Origin: Corynebacterium macginleyi
GTDB lineage: Bacteria > Actinomycetota > Actinomycetes > Mycobacteriales > Mycobacteriaceae
NCBI RefSeq assembly: GCF_003688935.1
Contig: NZ_REGE01000002.1
Coordinates: 186,001-250,000 of the forward strand
Reading direction: 5' to 3'
Length of the DNA: 64,000 nucleotides
Shown here: positions 9,441-18,295 of the stretch, one piece after another
Layout: every line of letters begins with the position of its first letter
Position numbering within the stretch: the stretch's first letter is position 1
The notes under the pieces: generated by a model
Databases searched by the model: none
What the model was told of the DNA's origin: nothing
Seen by the model: only the letters and a program-made list of their open reading frames with translations
Made by a program: the position numbers and the translations under genes

Positions 9441-10985
9441 CTAGCCTACTTGCCCCGATGAACGGCCGCAGGAACCCGCTGCCGCGGCGCCGGCGGGCTT
9501 GCCCACGGTAGGCAGGCCAAGACCTACGCCGATGGGAGCAGTAGTGGGGGTTTGGCCCGCCGCCGACATATCGCCAGCCTTGGTGCGGGTATGGGTGATA
9601 AGCGTGGCATCGGCAAGCAAGAAGAATGAGCCTGCACCGGTGACCTTGGTGCGCACGACGTCGCCGGGGCGAATTTCGGCCGAGATATCCGCGCCGTTTT
9701 CATCAATAGGACTAAAGTGCACGAGGCGCCCATCCATGGAACGACCCGACATGCGGTGGGTCTCATCGTTCTTGCGCCCGCCCTCTGCTTGGACGAGGAG
9801 CTCCACCTCGGTGCCCACGAGCTTCTCATTCTCTTCTGCCTGAATGCTATCCTGCAGCTTGACGAGCCGCTCGAAGCGATCCTGGACGACGTCCTTGGGG
9901 ATCTGGTTTTCCATCTCAGCCGCAGGAGTGCCAGGCCGCGGAGAATACTGGAAAGTAAAAGCCGAGGCGAAGCGAGCACGCCGGACCAAGTCCATGGTGT
10001 CCTGGAAATCTTCTTCGGTTTCGCCCGGAAAACCAACGATGATGTCGGTGGTAATCGCCGCATGTGGAATCTTTTCTCGTACCTCATCAAGGATGCGCAG
10101 GAACTTTTTCCTGCGGTAGGAGCGACGCATATCCTTCAGAACCTTGTCCGAGCCGGATTGCAGCGGCATGTGTAGCTGCGGGCACACCGCCGGGGTTTCA
10201 GCCATTGCATCGATGACATCCGAGGTAAATTCTGCCGGATGCGGAGAGGTAAATCGCAGGCGCTCGAGGCCATCGATCTTGCCCACTTCGCGCAGCAGCT
10301 TCGAAAAAGCAAAGCGATCGCGCGGCATTTCCGGATCGGCGAAATTCACGCCATAGGCATTGACGTTTTGGCCCAAGAGGGTAACCTCAGACACCCCCTG
10401 ATCCACCAGCGCTTGTACCTCGGCCAGGATATCGCCCGGCCTGCGGTCTTCTTCCTTACCGCGCAGAGAAGGAACGATACAAAACGTGCAGGTGTTATTG
10501 CAGCCCACGGAAACCGACACCCAACCCGCATAAGCTGATTCGCGCTTAGCAGGCAATACTGAAGGAAAGGCCTCAAGCGAATCGACGATTTCTACCTGGG
10601 CTTCCTCGTTATGGCGGGCGCGCTCGAGCAGGGTTGGCAACGCGGCCATATTGTGGGTTCCGAAGACAGCATCCACCCACGGCGCATTGTCAAGGACGGT
10701 GTCCTTATCCTTCTGCGCAAGGCAACCCCCCACGGCAATTTGCATGCCGGGGTGATTCTCCTTCGTCTTCTTCAATGCGCCCAGCGTTCCGTAAAGACGC
10801 TTGTCGGCGTTTTCTCGCACTGCGCAGGTGTTAAACACGATGAGATCCGGCTCCGTGGCCTCGTCTGCGGCGGTGTAGCCAGCTTCCTCCAACAAGCCAG
10901 AAATACGCTCGGAATCGTGCACATTCATCTGACAGCCGAAGGTCCGGACTTCGTAGGTACGGGTTTCAGGAATTGTCTGCTCCAC
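9441..10985 (-). CDS. miaB: tRNA-2-methylthio-N6-dimethylallyladenosine synthase MiaB
   Basis: Radical-SAM methylthiotransferase that modifies i6A37 made by MiaA. The N-terminal UPF0004 domain carries Cys18, Cys54 and Cys88 for the auxiliary 4Fe-4S cluster. The radical-SAM motif CNNTCTFC gives Cys162, Cys166 and Cys169, and a TRAM domain sits near residues 390-470. The last 40 residues are a Gly/Ala-rich extension typical of corynebacterial versions. The start is GTG 10985, and TAGACT 8 nt upstream suggests a leaderless message. Confidence 0.96.
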   Translation of the reverse strand: MEQTIPETRTYEVRTFGCQMNVHDSERISGLLEEAGYTAADEATEPDLIVFNTCAVRENADKRLYGTLGALKKTKENHPGMQIAVGGCLAQKDKDTVLDNAPWVDAVFGTHNMAALPTLLERARHNEEAQVEIVDSLEAFPSVLPAKRESAYAGWVSVSVGCNNTCTFCIVPSLRGKEEDRRPGDILAEVQALVDQGVSEVTLLGQNVNAYGVNFADPEMPRDRFAFSKLLREVGKIDGLERLRFTSPHPAEFTSDVIDAMAETPAVCPQLHMPLQSGSDKVLKDMRRSYRRKKFLRILDEVREKIPHAAITTDIIVGFPGETEEDFQDTMDLVRRARFASAFTFQYSPRPGTPAAEMENQIPKDVVQDRFERLVKLQDSIQAEENEKLVGTEVELLVQAEGGRKNDETHRMSGRSMDGRLVHFSPIDENGADISAEIRPGDVVRTKVTGAGSFFLLADATLITHTRTKAGDMSAAGQTPTTAPIGVGLGLPTVGKPAGAAAAGSCGRSSGQVG

Positions 10986-10993
10986 GTCGGCAT

Positions 10994-10999
10994 AGTCTA
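10994..10999 (-). promoter_or_regulatory. Probable -10 box of miaB (leaderless)
   Basis: TAGACT on the minus strand, 8 nt before the GTG start of miaB. The 160 bp between miaB and recX otherwise holds no gene and only a weak GGGC/GCCC hairpin. Confidence 0.45.
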
Positions 11000-11146
11000 G
11001 CCATCACTTAGAACAACTCATAACCATCGCTGCAAGGCGCCCGTGGAGACAGGGCAGGGTGGAATCAGACGCGTCGTGGGGCGCGTTGAAGTGCGGGCGC
11101 AAGAGCCCGGGAGGATTCTACTGAGCAAAAATCTCACCCGCAGGTT

Positions 11147-11746
11147 TTATGGTGAAGAAAGCTCCTCGCACCGCTCATCAAGGGCTGCAATAGCAATGCT
11201 TAAAGACATCCCTTCGCTAAATCCACGGCGCGCCAATACCCCTACGATCCTGCGCAGCGCCTTATCCCGTTCCTTCCTATCCGCAGGAACAGCTTTCAGG
11301 TTACCCGCCTTCTTTTCCGCCAAAGCTCGGGCCATAGCTTCTTCATCGGCCGCGTCTATTTGATCGAGGGCGTCGTCTCTATCTTCCTGACGTACTCCCT
11401 TATCCCGGAGTTCGCGCGCGAGGACGTTGCGTGATTTGCCTCTCCGCTTATACCGCTGCCTCACCCATTCGGCGGCAAAGGCGGCATCATTGATTAAGCC
11501 CACACGGGCTAAGTCATCAAGGACATCTTTTACCACTTCAGGGTCGAATTCGGCTTGGACTAAGCGAACATACAGTTCATGGCGGGAACGCGAACGCTGG
11601 TCGAGCAAACCTAACGCACGTGCCCTCACCTTGGATTTTGCTTCTTCGGCCTCCCGATCAAAAAGCCCGGCCCCGACTTGCCCATTTTCATAGGCGTCAA
11701 TGGCATGGCGGAGTTGTTCTAATTTTTCAGGGGCGGGTCGATTCAT
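11147..11746 (-). CDS. recX: Regulatory protein RecX
   Basis: Small modulator that inhibits RecA filament growth and ATPase activity. The 199-aa helical protein has RecX three-helix repeats (for example ALGLLDQRSRSRHELYVRLVQ and DDLARVGLINDAAFAAEWVRQR), and the arrangement downstream of recA is standard. It starts 39 bp after the recA stop. The first 35 residues are a more variable N-terminal extension. Confidence 0.95.
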   Translation of the reverse strand: MNRPAPEKLEQLRHAIDAYENGQVGAGLFDREAEEAKSKVRARALGLLDQRSRSRHELYVRLVQAEFDPEVVKDVLDDLARVGLINDAAFAAEWVRQRYKRRGKSRNVLARELRDKGVRQEDRDDALDQIDAADEEAMARALAEKKAGNLKAVPADRKERDKALRRIVGVLARRGFSEGMSLSIAIAALDERCEELSSP

Positions 11747-11785
11747 AACGCGGTTTATAGACGGTGAGAGTGGAGGTGGGCAGGT

Positions 11786-12922
11786 TTAGTCATCATCGAA
11801 GTCAACGTTGGGGACCAAATCTACGGATTCATCCGTTAATGGGTCATCGGAGCCAGGAACATCCATGGCGCCCGCTTCTTCACCATTTGCCGCCTCTTGC
11901 CCAATGCCGAGCTTCTGGAAGATCTTCTTTTCGATCTCATTGGCAAGGTCAGGGTTGTCTTTTAGGAAGGACCGAGCTTTCTCCTTACCTTGACCGAGCT
12001 GGTCGCCTTCATAGGTAAACCAGGAGCCGGACTTGCGGATGAAACCGTTTTCCACGCCGAGGTCGATGATGGAGGATTCCCGAGAAATGCCTTCCCCGTA
12101 CATAATGTCGAACTCGGCGATCTTGAATGGTGGGGAAACTTTATTTTTTACCACCTTGAGCTTCGTGCGGTTGCCAATAGCATCTTGGCCATCCTTCAGG
12201 GTCTGAATACGACGAATATCGCAGCGCACGGAGGAATAGAACTTCAGCGCCTTACCGCCAGTCGTGGTCTCCGGGGAACCGAACATCACGCCGATCTTTT
12301 CGCGTAACTGGTTAATAAAGATGGCAGTGGTACCGGAGTTATAAAGCGCCCCAGTCATCTTGCGCAAGGCCTGGGACATGAGGCGGGCTTGCAGGCCCAC
12401 GTGACTATCACCCATCTCGCCTTCAATTTCCGCCTTTGGGGTCAATGCCGCAACAGAGTCCACAACGATAATGTCGATGGCGCCGGAGCGAACCAGCATG
12501 TCGGCGATTTCTAAGGCCTGCTCACCCGTATCAGGCTGGGACACAAGGAGGTTATCGGTATCGACGCCAAGCAGGCGTGCATACTGGGGGTCTAGGGCAT
12601 GCTCGGCATCGATAAACGCTGCGATACCCCCGTCTCTTTGCGCCGATGCGATTGCGTGCAAGGCTACCGTCGTCTTACCAGAGGACTCCGGGCCATAAAT
12701 TTCCACAATTCGACCGCGCGGAAAGCCGCCAATACCCAGTGCCACGTCGATTGCGGTGTTACCAGAGGAAATAGCCTTAATTGGCGGACGGTTGTCATCA
12801 CCTAGGCGCATAACGGCGCCTTTTCCATAATCCTTTTCGATCATGGCCATAGCGGCATCTAGCGCTTTCTGGCGGTCGCCTCCCTTGGTAGCCACAGAGG
12901 ATGATTTCTTTTTCGTTGCCAT
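11786..12922 (-). CDS. recA: Recombinase RecA
   Basis: ATP-dependent strand-exchange protein and co-protease for LexA. 378 residues with Walker A GPESSGKT (77-84), the central [20 protein letters not shown] loop-2 region and an acidic C-terminal tail (PNVDFDDD). ATG 12922 has AAGGAT about 7 nt upstream. No intein is present. recX follows on the same strand. A degenerate LexA box and two candidate -10 elements lie upstream. Confidence 0.99.
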   Translation of the reverse strand: MATKKKSSSVATKGGDRQKALDAAMAMIEKDYGKGAVMRLGDDNRPPIKAISSGNTAIDVALGIGGFPRGRIVEIYGPESSGKTTVALHAIASAQRDGGIAAFIDAEHALDPQYARLLGVDTDNLLVSQPDTGEQALEIADMLVRSGAIDIIVVDSVAALTPKAEIEGEMGDSHVGLQARLMSQALRKMTGALYNSGTTAIFINQLREKIGVMFGSPETTTGGKALKFYSSVRCDIRRIQTLKDGQDAIGNRTKLKVVKNKVSPPFKIAEFDIMYGEGISRESSIIDLGVENGFIRKSGSWFTYEGDQLGQGKEKARSFLKDNPDLANEIEKKIFQKLGIGQEAANGEEAGAMDVPGSDDPLTDESVDLVPNVDFDDD

Positions 12923-13012
12923 TGTTACAAATCCTTATCTCTAACGACGCTGCGTGAACACTTAATTAGACTGCCGTGAAACCCTGGATGGTTCCACCTC
13001 CATTGCGATCCC

Positions 13013-13063
13013 ACTCTAGTCGCCCACACCGACTCCCCAACTAGAATACATACATCTGTTCGA
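13013..13063 (-). promoter_or_regulatory. recA promoter region with probable LexA (SOS) box
   Basis: The 16-mer at 13048-13063 reads TCGAACAGATGTATGT on the minus strand. It matches one full half-site and the inner bases of the corynebacterial SOS pattern TCGAACANNTGTTCGA, with three mismatches in the other half. TATTCT (13043-13048) abuts it as a possible -10. A second pair, TTGGGG (13035-13040) with 16-bp spacing to TAGAGT (13013-13018), lies just downstream. recA is SOS-controlled in this genus, so the box is plausible but not proven. Confidence 0.6.
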
Positions 13064-13103
13064 ATATCGAAAAAGGCACGCTCTCCTAATTTTCGTTCGA
13101 ACC

Positions 13104-13319
13104 CTATAAGGTGGGGTAATCCACGCCAAGACGCCGCTCTAGGGGAACATCAAAATCATCACACAGCCCCATCCATATACGCCGCGGGTCGACTCCACGT
13201 TCGATAAGCTCCTCTGGTGTTCCATTGAGCTCAGATAAAACATGCGAATGGCTAATCCACGCCCCTTTTGATTCCCCGAATTCATCCACAACGAGTTGGT
13301 GGTACTCCGTCAAACGCAT
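13104..13319 (-). CDS. DUF3046 family protein
   Basis: 71-residue acidic protein of the DUF3046 family (MRLTEYHQLVVDEFGE...GVDPRRIWMGLCDDFDVP), conserved next to recA in actinobacteria (Rv2738c position). The function is unknown. ATG 13319 is chosen because it carries the family-typical opening MRLTEYH and has AGGA upstream; an in-frame ATG at 13343 would add eight residues. It is divergent from bioY. Confidence 0.9.
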   Translation of the reverse strand: MRLTEYHQLVVDEFGESKGAWISHSHVLSELNGTPEELIERGVDPRRIWMGLCDDFDVPLERRLGVDYPTL

Positions 13320-13388
13320 GCCCGCAATCCTACCTACCACCATGGAGATATATCCAAAACCGTTACCACAATTCCAGAATCAAGCTAC

Positions 13389-13403
13389 TTGAACTGCGTT
13401 CAA
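13389..13403. promoter_or_regulatory. Probable BioQ operator (biotin repressor)
   Basis: Perfect palindrome TTGAACTGCGTTCAA. The TetR-type biotin repressor BioQ of C. glutamicum is known to bind an inverted repeat of the form TGAAC-N3-GTTAC/GTTCA. The site lies 47 bp upstream of the bioY start, in the gap shared with the DUF3046 gene. bioQ itself is not in this window. Confidence 0.75.
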
Positions 13404-13437
13404 ATTGCCGTGTCTTCTGCGTTTTTGTCCTGGATGC

Positions 13438-13443
13438 TAATCT
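13438..13443 (+). promoter_or_regulatory. Probable -10 box of bioYMN (leaderless)
   Basis: TAATCT in the extended context TGCTAATCT ends 6 nt before ATG 13450. There is no Shine-Dalgarno, so transcription probably starts at the bioY start codon. Confidence 0.5.
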
Positions 13444-13449
13444 TTGTCC

Positions 13450-14013
13450 ATGCAGAAGAACTCCGTGGCAACCACCATTGCCTATGTAGCGGTATTTACC
13501 GCGCTCGTTATCGTTTTAGCTTTCGTTTCTATCCCCGTAGGCACCGCCGGCGTCCCCATCGTGCTACAAAATGCCGCGCTCATATTATCCGGTCTCATCT
13601 TAGGCGGAAAACGGGGCGGCTACGTGGGCTTGCTTTTCCTCTTTATCGGTTTAGCATTGCCAGTGTTGGCAGGCGGTGGCACCACTCTTCGTGCGCTTGC
13701 GGGACCCACCGTAGGATACATCGTGGGATACGTGCTGTCCCCTATCGCCGCCGGAACCATTGCTTACCGTGCCCCACGCGGAAAAGGCGGAATGACTGTG
13801 GTTTTCGCTATCGCAGCCATCGTTGGCCTATTAGTGCAGTACACCTGTGGCGCAATCGGCCTCGTCCTTCGCTCCGGAATGGATGTCGGCCCCGCCATCG
13901 CGGCGCAAGGCCCGTTCGTCCTCCTTGACACCGCGAAGCTCATCGTGGCCGTCATCATCGCCGTCGGTGTTCACTCCGCATTCCCAGATCTGGCAGGCAG
14001 GAAGGCCTCCTAG
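13450..14013 (+). CDS. bioY: Biotin transporter S-component BioY
   Basis: Substrate-binding membrane subunit of an energy-coupling-factor biotin importer. 187 residues, about six hydrophobic helices, with the BioY signatures VPIVLQNAALILSGLILGGKRG and GGTTLRALAGPTVGYIVGY. ATG 13450 is preferred to the TTG at 13444 because it fits the -10 spacing. It is first in a three-gene operon: bioM overlaps its stop by one base and bioN follows. The BioQ-type palindrome upstream suggests repression when biotin is plentiful. Confidence 0.96.
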   Translation: MQKNSVATTIAYVAVFTALVIVLAFVSIPVGTAGVPIVLQNAALILSGLILGGKRGGYVGLLFLFIGLALPVLAGGGTTLRALAGPTVGYIVGYVLSPIAAGTIAYRAPRGKGGMTVVFAIAAIVGLLVQYTCGAIGLVLRSGMDVGPAIAAQGPFVLLDTAKLIVAVIIAVGVHSAFPDLAGRKAS

Positions 14014-14705
14014 TGCCCACCATCGACTTTTCTTCGGTCACGGTAGCTTTTGATGAGACGGTGGTCCTCGATGACATCAACCTTACTTTAACCGAACAGA
14101 GGATCGGCATCATCGGCCACAATGGCGGAGGAAAGTCCACCCTGACCCGACTCATCAATGGCCTGAGCGAGCCCACCGCGGGCACCGTGACCGTTGACGG
14201 CATCAATCCCGCCGAGCAGGGGACAAAAGTGCGCGAGAGGGTGGGTTTTGTCTTTTCTGATGCCGAAAATCAAATCGTCATGCCCAACGTGCGCGATGAC
14301 ATTGCTTTCTCCCTCCGCCGCTTCAAACTATCTAAGGCCGAGCGCACTGCCAAAGTTGATGCTGCTCTGGCACGATTCGGGCTTTTAGAATTCTCAGAGC
14401 GCTCCCCTCACACGCTATCTGGTGGACAGAAACAACTGCTCGCTTTAGCCGCTGTGCTGGTCATCGACCCGGTTCTCATTATCGCCGATGAGCCAACAAC
14501 GCTGCTCGACCTCCGCAATCGCGATCGCATCATGCGCGAGTTCGCACAGCTCGACCAGCAGCTCATTGTCGTTACTCACGATCTGGAATTCCTCGCGGAT
14601 TTCGACCGTGTCATTTGCATCGATAACCACAAGGTTGCCGCCGATGGCACTCCCCAGGAGGTCATCGATTTCTACAGAGATCTCATGGCGCAACGGCCAC
14701 TCTAG
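14013..14705 (+). CDS. bioM: Biotin ECF transporter ATPase BioM
   Basis: Energising ATPase of the biotin importer. 230 aa with Walker A GHNGGGKST (about 35-43), Q-loop near DAENQIV, signature LSGGQKQ, Walker B VLIIADEPT and H-loop VTHD. The GTG start shares one base with the bioY stop (TAGTG), so translation is coupled. Works with BioN (coupling subunit) and BioY (biotin binding). Confidence 0.96.
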   Translation: MPTIDFSSVTVAFDETVVLDDINLTLTEQRIGIIGHNGGGKSTLTRLINGLSEPTAGTVTVDGINPAEQGTKVRERVGFVFSDAENQIVMPNVRDDIAFSLRRFKLSKAERTAKVDAALARFGLLEFSERSPHTLSGGQKQLLALAAVLVIDPVLIIADEPTTLLDLRNRDRIMREFAQLDQQLIVVTHDLEFLADFDRVICIDNHKVAADGTPQEVIDFYRDLMAQRPL

Positions 14706-14720
14706 AAAGCCCCCTCACCA

Positions 14721-15344
14721 ATGACTCGACACCGGAAAAATATTCCGCTTTCCGTGTACGTTCCGGGCACGACGGTAATCCACCGGATGAAGCCCAGCTG
14801 GAAGATTGTCATTCTGCTGGTTTTTATCTTACTAAGCAGCATCTTTTTCAACTCTTTACCGTGGTCTGGCGGCGCGGTAATCGCCGCAGCTGCGACGTAT
14901 TTCATCGCCCGCATCCCTCCACGAATTGCCTGGAGCCAACTCTGGCCACCCCTGATAATTCTCGTTCCCCTTGCTGGGTTCCAATGGTGGGCCAAGGACT
15001 TTAACTACGCCGCGGTGATGTTTTTTAATATCTTGGCCGCCATGATTTTAGCTTTCTTGCTCACGCTCACCTCGACGGTAGACGCGATCATGGAGTCTTT
15101 GGAAGAATCCCTCCGGCCTCTCAAACGTTTCGGCGTCCCCGTAGATAACATTAGCTTGGCAGTGTCTCTGACAGTCCGCCTCATCCCCCTCATGTTCGAG
15201 ACGGTCTATGAGGTTCTCGATGCGCGCAAAGCACGCGGCGCAGGGTTTTCTCCCACGGCGTTTATAACGCCCGTTATCATCCGCTCCATTCGACGCGCTC
15301 GGGCCATTGGCGAAGCCCTCCAGGCTCGCGGAGTCGGTGACTAG
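14721..15344 (+). CDS. bioN: Biotin ECF transporter transmembrane subunit BioN
   Basis: Coupling membrane subunit of the ECF importer. 207 aa, about five hydrophobic segments, CbiQ/EcfT fold, with the two coupling-helix signatures containing Ala-Arg-x motifs (DARKARGAG and the C-terminal ALQARGVGD). It starts 15 bp after bioM and ends the operon. Convergent with pspA across a gap holding two terminator-like hairpins. Confidence 0.94.
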   Translation: MTRHRKNIPLSVYVPGTTVIHRMKPSWKIVILLVFILLSSIFFNSLPWSGGAVIAAAATYFIARIPPRIAWSQLWPPLIILVPLAGFQWWAKDFNYAAVMFFNILAAMILAFLLTLTSTVDAIMESLEESLRPLKRFGVPVDNISLAVSLTVRLIPLMFETVYEVLDARKARGAGFSPTAFITPVIIRSIRRARAIGEALQARGVGD

Positions 15345-15369
15345 TACACATGCCCAACGGACGCCAAAA

Positions 15370-15415
15370 CCTCCGCTCTCCCCGCCACTGAAAATGAAAG
15401 AGGAAAGACCGGAGG
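15370..15415 (-). terminator. Probable terminator of pspA
   Basis: CCTCCG (15370-15375) pairs with CGGAGG (15410-15415). Read on the minus strand, the stem is followed by TTTT, which suits the end of the pspA transcript. Confidence 0.4.
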
Positions 15416-15422
15416 CTGTAGT

Positions 15423-15445
15423 GCGCTCATCGCTATAACGAGCGC
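15423..15445 (+). terminator. Probable terminator of bioYMN
   Basis: GCGCTC and GAGCGC form a 6-bp stem with an 11-nt loop, followed within 10 nt by GTTTATT on the plus strand. Confidence 0.4.
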
Positions 15446-15456
15446 GGGATAGGCGT

Positions 15457-16314
15457 TTATTCTCCGCGCAGCTCGCGTAAACGAGCTTGGACGGCATCGT
15501 CATTCGAGGTAGGCTGCGCGGCGTCATCTGCGGCAGAGCCAGAGGCCTTATTACCCTCAATGGCCTGAGCGCGGTTACCTTCCACGGGCTTCGTTGAGTT
15601 CATCTCGCTGCGAATCTGCTCCAAACGGGAGTGTCCCGCCATCTGAATGCCCGCCTGCTGCACCTCAGCCATGCGGTTTTCGACAGAATTTTCCGCCAAT
15701 TCCGCCTGCCCCAGGGCCTTGGAGTAACGGCGCTCAATTTTATCGCGCACAGCATCAAGCGAAGGAGCGTTACCACCGGCCGAAAGCTCGTTCATGGAGT
15801 TCAAAGACTCGGAAACTTTTTCCTGCATCTTTGCCTGCTCTAGCTGCGAAAGCAGCTTCGAACGCTCGTCTACCTTTTGGCGCAGGGCGGCATTATTGCG
15901 TTCGACAGCGCGCTTCGCTTGCTCAGCCTGCTGCAATGCCTGGTCATGAAGCTTCTTTGTATCTTCCACAGACTCTTCTGCGGTCACCAGCTGAGCGGCA
16001 AAAGCCTCAGCGGCGTTTTCGTATTCAACGGCCTTCTTTTCATCACCTTTGGCGCGTGCGCCATCGGCAAGCTCGAGCGCCTGGCGGGTATTGCCTTGCA
16101 ACTTTTCAACCTCGGCTAGGCGACGGTTAAGTTGCATTTCAAGCTGACGCTGATTACCGATGACAGCCGCGGCTTGCTGCGATAGCTCTTGGTGCTGACG
16201 TTGAGCCTCTTCGATGGCTTGCTCAATCTGCACCTTCGGATCGGCATTCTCTTCGATTTTGTTATCGAACAGGGCCATGAGGTACTTCCAACCCTTAACA
16301 AATGGATTCGCCAT
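15457..16314 (-). CDS. pspA: PspA/IM30 family membrane-stress protein
   Basis: Peripheral membrane protein of the PspA/IM30/Vipp1 family (35-kDa antigen, Rv2744c position) that coats and stabilises stressed inner membrane. 285 aa, nearly all alpha-helix, with an amphipathic N-terminus ([20 protein letters not shown]) and long coiled coils of Glu/Gln/Lys. The regulator gene clgR lies upstream. In mycobacteria ClgR activates pspA and PspA in turn binds ClgR. The integral membrane partner Rv2743c is not next to it here; bioN follows instead. A 134-bp gap before the start probably holds its own promoter. Confidence 0.95.
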   Translation of the reverse strand: MANPFVKGWKYLMALFDNKIEENADPKVQIEQAIEEAQRQHQELSQQAAAVIGNQRQLEMQLNRRLAEVEKLQGNTRQALELADGARAKGDEKKAVEYENAAEAFAAQLVTAEESVEDTKKLHDQALQQAEQAKRAVERNNAALRQKVDERSKLLSQLEQAKMQEKVSESLNSMNELSAGGNAPSLDAVRDKIERRYSKALGQAELAENSVENRMAEVQQAGIQMAGHSRLEQIRSEMNSTKPVEGNRAQAIEGNKASGSAADDAAQPTSNDDAVQARLRELRGE

Positions 16315-16448
16315 TGTGCTCTAAACCTTCCTAAGGAATGTGGAGATGCGTCGCGTTGTGGTGTTTATAGTAACCTAGCGCCTAGGACTCTGCTGCTAAC
16401 AATCGCAGTTATCCCACCGCGGCCACTCTTTTCACAATCGCACGAGCG

Positions 16449-16826
16449 TTAAAGCTCGGAAGCGGCAGGCGCGGTATGCGCGAGCTCTTCATCCATCGAG
16501 GGCAGCGCCATATAACCGGCGGCCTCGATGAGAACGTCTGACACAGACGCGTCGAGCGCATGACACACGGCAGCCAATAATTCTGAAGACACCTCTTTAC
16601 GGCCGCGCTCCAGCTCCGACAAATAGCCGGGTGACACGCGAGCAACGCTAGCCAATTCGCGCAAGGTAACTGACTTGTCTGCGCGGAATGCCCGCAGGGT
16701 CAAGCCCAATGCTTCACGCAGAAGTGGTTCTGGGGCGCGAACAGGTTGTGGCGCCGATGGTGCCGCTGCCGCAAGTTCCGCGGCAGTCTCCGCCGAATGT
16801 TCAAGGACTGCTGTAGAAATGTTCAT
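16449..16826 (-). CDS. clgR: Transcriptional regulator ClgR
   Basis: 125-aa XRE/HTH_3-type activator. The helix-turn-helix lies around residues 53-75 ([23 protein letters not shown]), and the sequence matches ClgR, which in corynebacteria and mycobacteria activates Clp protease, DNA repair and psp genes after envelope stress and is itself degraded by ClpCP. The C-terminal AAASEL-like tail fits Clp recognition. The start ATG is 8 bp behind the cinA stop, with TAAAAT 5 nt before it, so an internal promoter is possible. It precedes pspA. Confidence 0.94.
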   Translation of the reverse strand: MNISTAVLEHSAETAAELAAAAPSAPQPVRAPEPLLREALGLTLRAFRADKSVTLRELASVARVSPGYLSELERGRKEVSSELLAAVCHALDASVSDVLIEAAGYMALPSMDEELAHTAPAASEL

Positions 16827-16834
16827 CGTAGATT

Positions 16835-17350
16835 TTAACGCTCCTTCGATGCAGTTTGTTCCCCACTAGTAGAAAAATTTTTGATGATCTCCCCAAGTTG
16901 GGAAATTGCAGCGTCTACCGTGGCCTTTCTGATTTGATTGCGTTCAGTGCCCAAGTCGCGCAGGCAATAAGACTGGGCTATACGGCCCAGGGAATAGATT
17001 CCTAAAAATACCGTGCCGGGCTCTTTTTCTTCTTGTTTCTCGGGCCCGGCAACACCGGTTAGTCCTATCCCCCAATCCGCCCCGGTTTCCGCAGCGGCGG
17101 CGCGAGCCATATCGACTGCGGTTTTGCCGGATACGACGCCTACGCGCTCAATCTCAGAAATTGGTTTACCTAAGAAATGGGATTTGACCTCGGTGGAATA
17201 GGTTATAAGACCGCCCCGCAAGACGGCAGACGCCCCCGGCACCGAAGCGATGGTAGCGCTGGCTAAGCCAGCTGTTAGAGACTCACACAAAGCGACAGTC
17301 TCGTGGCGGCTAGACAATAGGGCTACGAGGTCAGATTCTGAGAAGGTCAT
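16835..17350 (-). CDS. CinA C-terminal domain protein (nicotinamide-nucleotide amidase type)
   Basis: 171-aa stand-alone CinA_C domain, related to PncC, which deamidates NMN to nicotinate mononucleotide. Family motifs are [20 protein letters not shown] near the N-terminus and GLTGVAGP in the second half. The N-terminal molybdopterin-like domain of full CinA is absent. It sits between pgsA and clgR, as in C. glutamicum and mycobacteria, with 5 bp and 8 bp gaps, so it is part of a pgsA-cinA-clgR operon. The true substrate here is unproven. Confidence 0.92.
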   Translation of the reverse strand: MTFSESDLVALLSSRHETVALCESLTAGLASATIASVPGASAVLRGGLITYSTEVKSHFLGKPISEIERVGVVSGKTAVDMARAAAAETGADWGIGLTGVAGPEKQEEKEPGTVFLGIYSLGRIAQSYCLRDLGTERNQIRKATVDAAISQLGEIIKNFSTSGEQTASKER

Positions 17351-17355
17351 TGTGT

Positions 17356-17931
17356 TTAGCTATTTTGCTTCTGTCCATCGATCAGATACTGCACGCCGGT
17401 AACGACCGTCACCACGACGGCCACCAACATAATGAGGAAGGTAGGAATATCCATCCACGCAGGAAGCGGCCACAGATACAGGCCCACGGCAAAAGATTGC
17501 AGGACGGTTTTTAGCTTGCCACCTTTAGAAGCCGGGACAACTTTCCCGCGACGCAACAGCGCCATGCGCCAGATGGTGATGCCAAATTCTCGGATCAAGA
17601 TAATGACGGTCACCCAGACACCTAACTGATCGACGATGTTTAGGCAGACAAGCGCTGTGGTCATCAGCGCTTTATCCGCAATGGGATCGGCCAGTTTGCC
17701 AAAATCAGTAATCAACCCGCGGGCGCGGGCGATATCGCCATCGAGCTTATCTGTGAGCATCAAAGCTGCGAAGACCCCGAAAGACCACCACTGGTGACCG
17801 CCGATAACTAGCCATGCAAAAACCGGAATGAAGACAATACGCAGGCAGGTTAGGACGTTCGGCAGATTCCAATTAGAGACCTGCGGATTCACATCCGAGG
17901 ACTGCGCTGACTGTGCTCCGGGTTGATTCAC
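17356..17931 (-). CDS. pgsA: CDP-diacylglycerol--glycerol-3-phosphate 3-phosphatidyltransferase
   Basis: Makes phosphatidylglycerophosphate, precursor of phosphatidylglycerol and cardiolipin. 191 aa, several membrane helices, with the CDP-alcohol phosphotransferase motif DKLDGDIARARG...DFGKLADPIADK (DxxDGxxAR...GxxxDxxxD). The frame is open to 18000, but that would overlap the divergent YciI gene. GTG 17931 is chosen, with TATAAA just upstream; GTG 17892 is the alternative. First gene of the envelope-stress operon with cinA and clgR. C. glutamicum and mycobacteria have more than one pgsA-like gene, so the exact lipid product is not certain. Confidence 0.9.
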   Translation of the reverse strand: MNQPGAQSAQSSDVNPQVSNWNLPNVLTCLRIVFIPVFAWLVIGGHQWWSFGVFAALMLTDKLDGDIARARGLITDFGKLADPIADKALMTTALVCLNIVDQLGVWVTVIILIREFGITIWRMALLRRGKVVPASKGGKLKTVLQSFAVGLYLWPLPAWMDIPTFLIMLVAVVVTVVTGVQYLIDGQKQNS

Positions 17932-17985
17932 CCTATTTATACTACCCGCTTGGGTTACGTGCTCGCGGCACCCTCCCCGAGAATT

Positions 17986-17991
17986 TATACT
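17986..17991 (+). promoter_or_regulatory. -10 box of the YciI gene (leaderless)
   Basis: TATACT ends 7 nt before ATG 17999, with no Shine-Dalgarno between them. Confidence 0.6.
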
Positions 17992-17998
17992 GTCGAGC

Positions 17999-18289
17999 AT
18001 GAAATATTTTGCAGTGAATTATGACTACAACCCAGCCAGCCCAGAAATAGCGAAGGTACGCCCCGCCCACCGCGAGTTCACCGGGCAACTATTTGATGAG
18101 GGCACCATCGTAGCCTCTGGGCCACTGACGGATTCGCAGGGAGGCGCACTTATCATCGTGTGCTTTGACAATGATGACACCCAGGTCTCCGATGTTATCG
18201 CGTTGATGGACAAAGACCCCTTCTATCAAGAAGGCTGCCTCCAAAGCAGGAGCTTCCGCGAATGGAACCCAGTTAAAGCCCGCTTCTAA
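17999..18289 (+). CDS. YciI family protein
   Basis: 96-residue protein with a ferredoxin-like alpha/beta fold of the YciI family. The family's conserved His and Asp appear as RPAHREF and MDKDPFYQEG, and the ASGPLTDSQGGALII motif is typical. YciI proteins are dehydratase- or dehydrochlorinase-like enzymes of mostly unknown substrate. Likely leaderless message. Divergent from pgsA and convergent with terC, whose stop is 6 bp away. Confidence 0.9.
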   Translation: MKYFAVNYDYNPASPEIAKVRPAHREFTGQLFDEGTIVASGPLTDSQGGALIIVCFDNDDTQVSDVIALMDKDPFYQEGCLQSRSFREWNPVKARF

Positions 18290-18295
18290 TCCGCT

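Noticed and set aside
10986-11146. Possible small RNA (C-rich) between miaB and recX
   Set aside because: Only a weak 4-bp stem; no two-hairpin C-loop pattern of 6C RNA, and no terminator.
13088-13100. GTTCGAACCC, resembling a tRNA T-loop
   Set aside because: The flanking bases do not form a T-stem, and no acceptor or anticodon arm is found nearby. It is also a poor LexA box.
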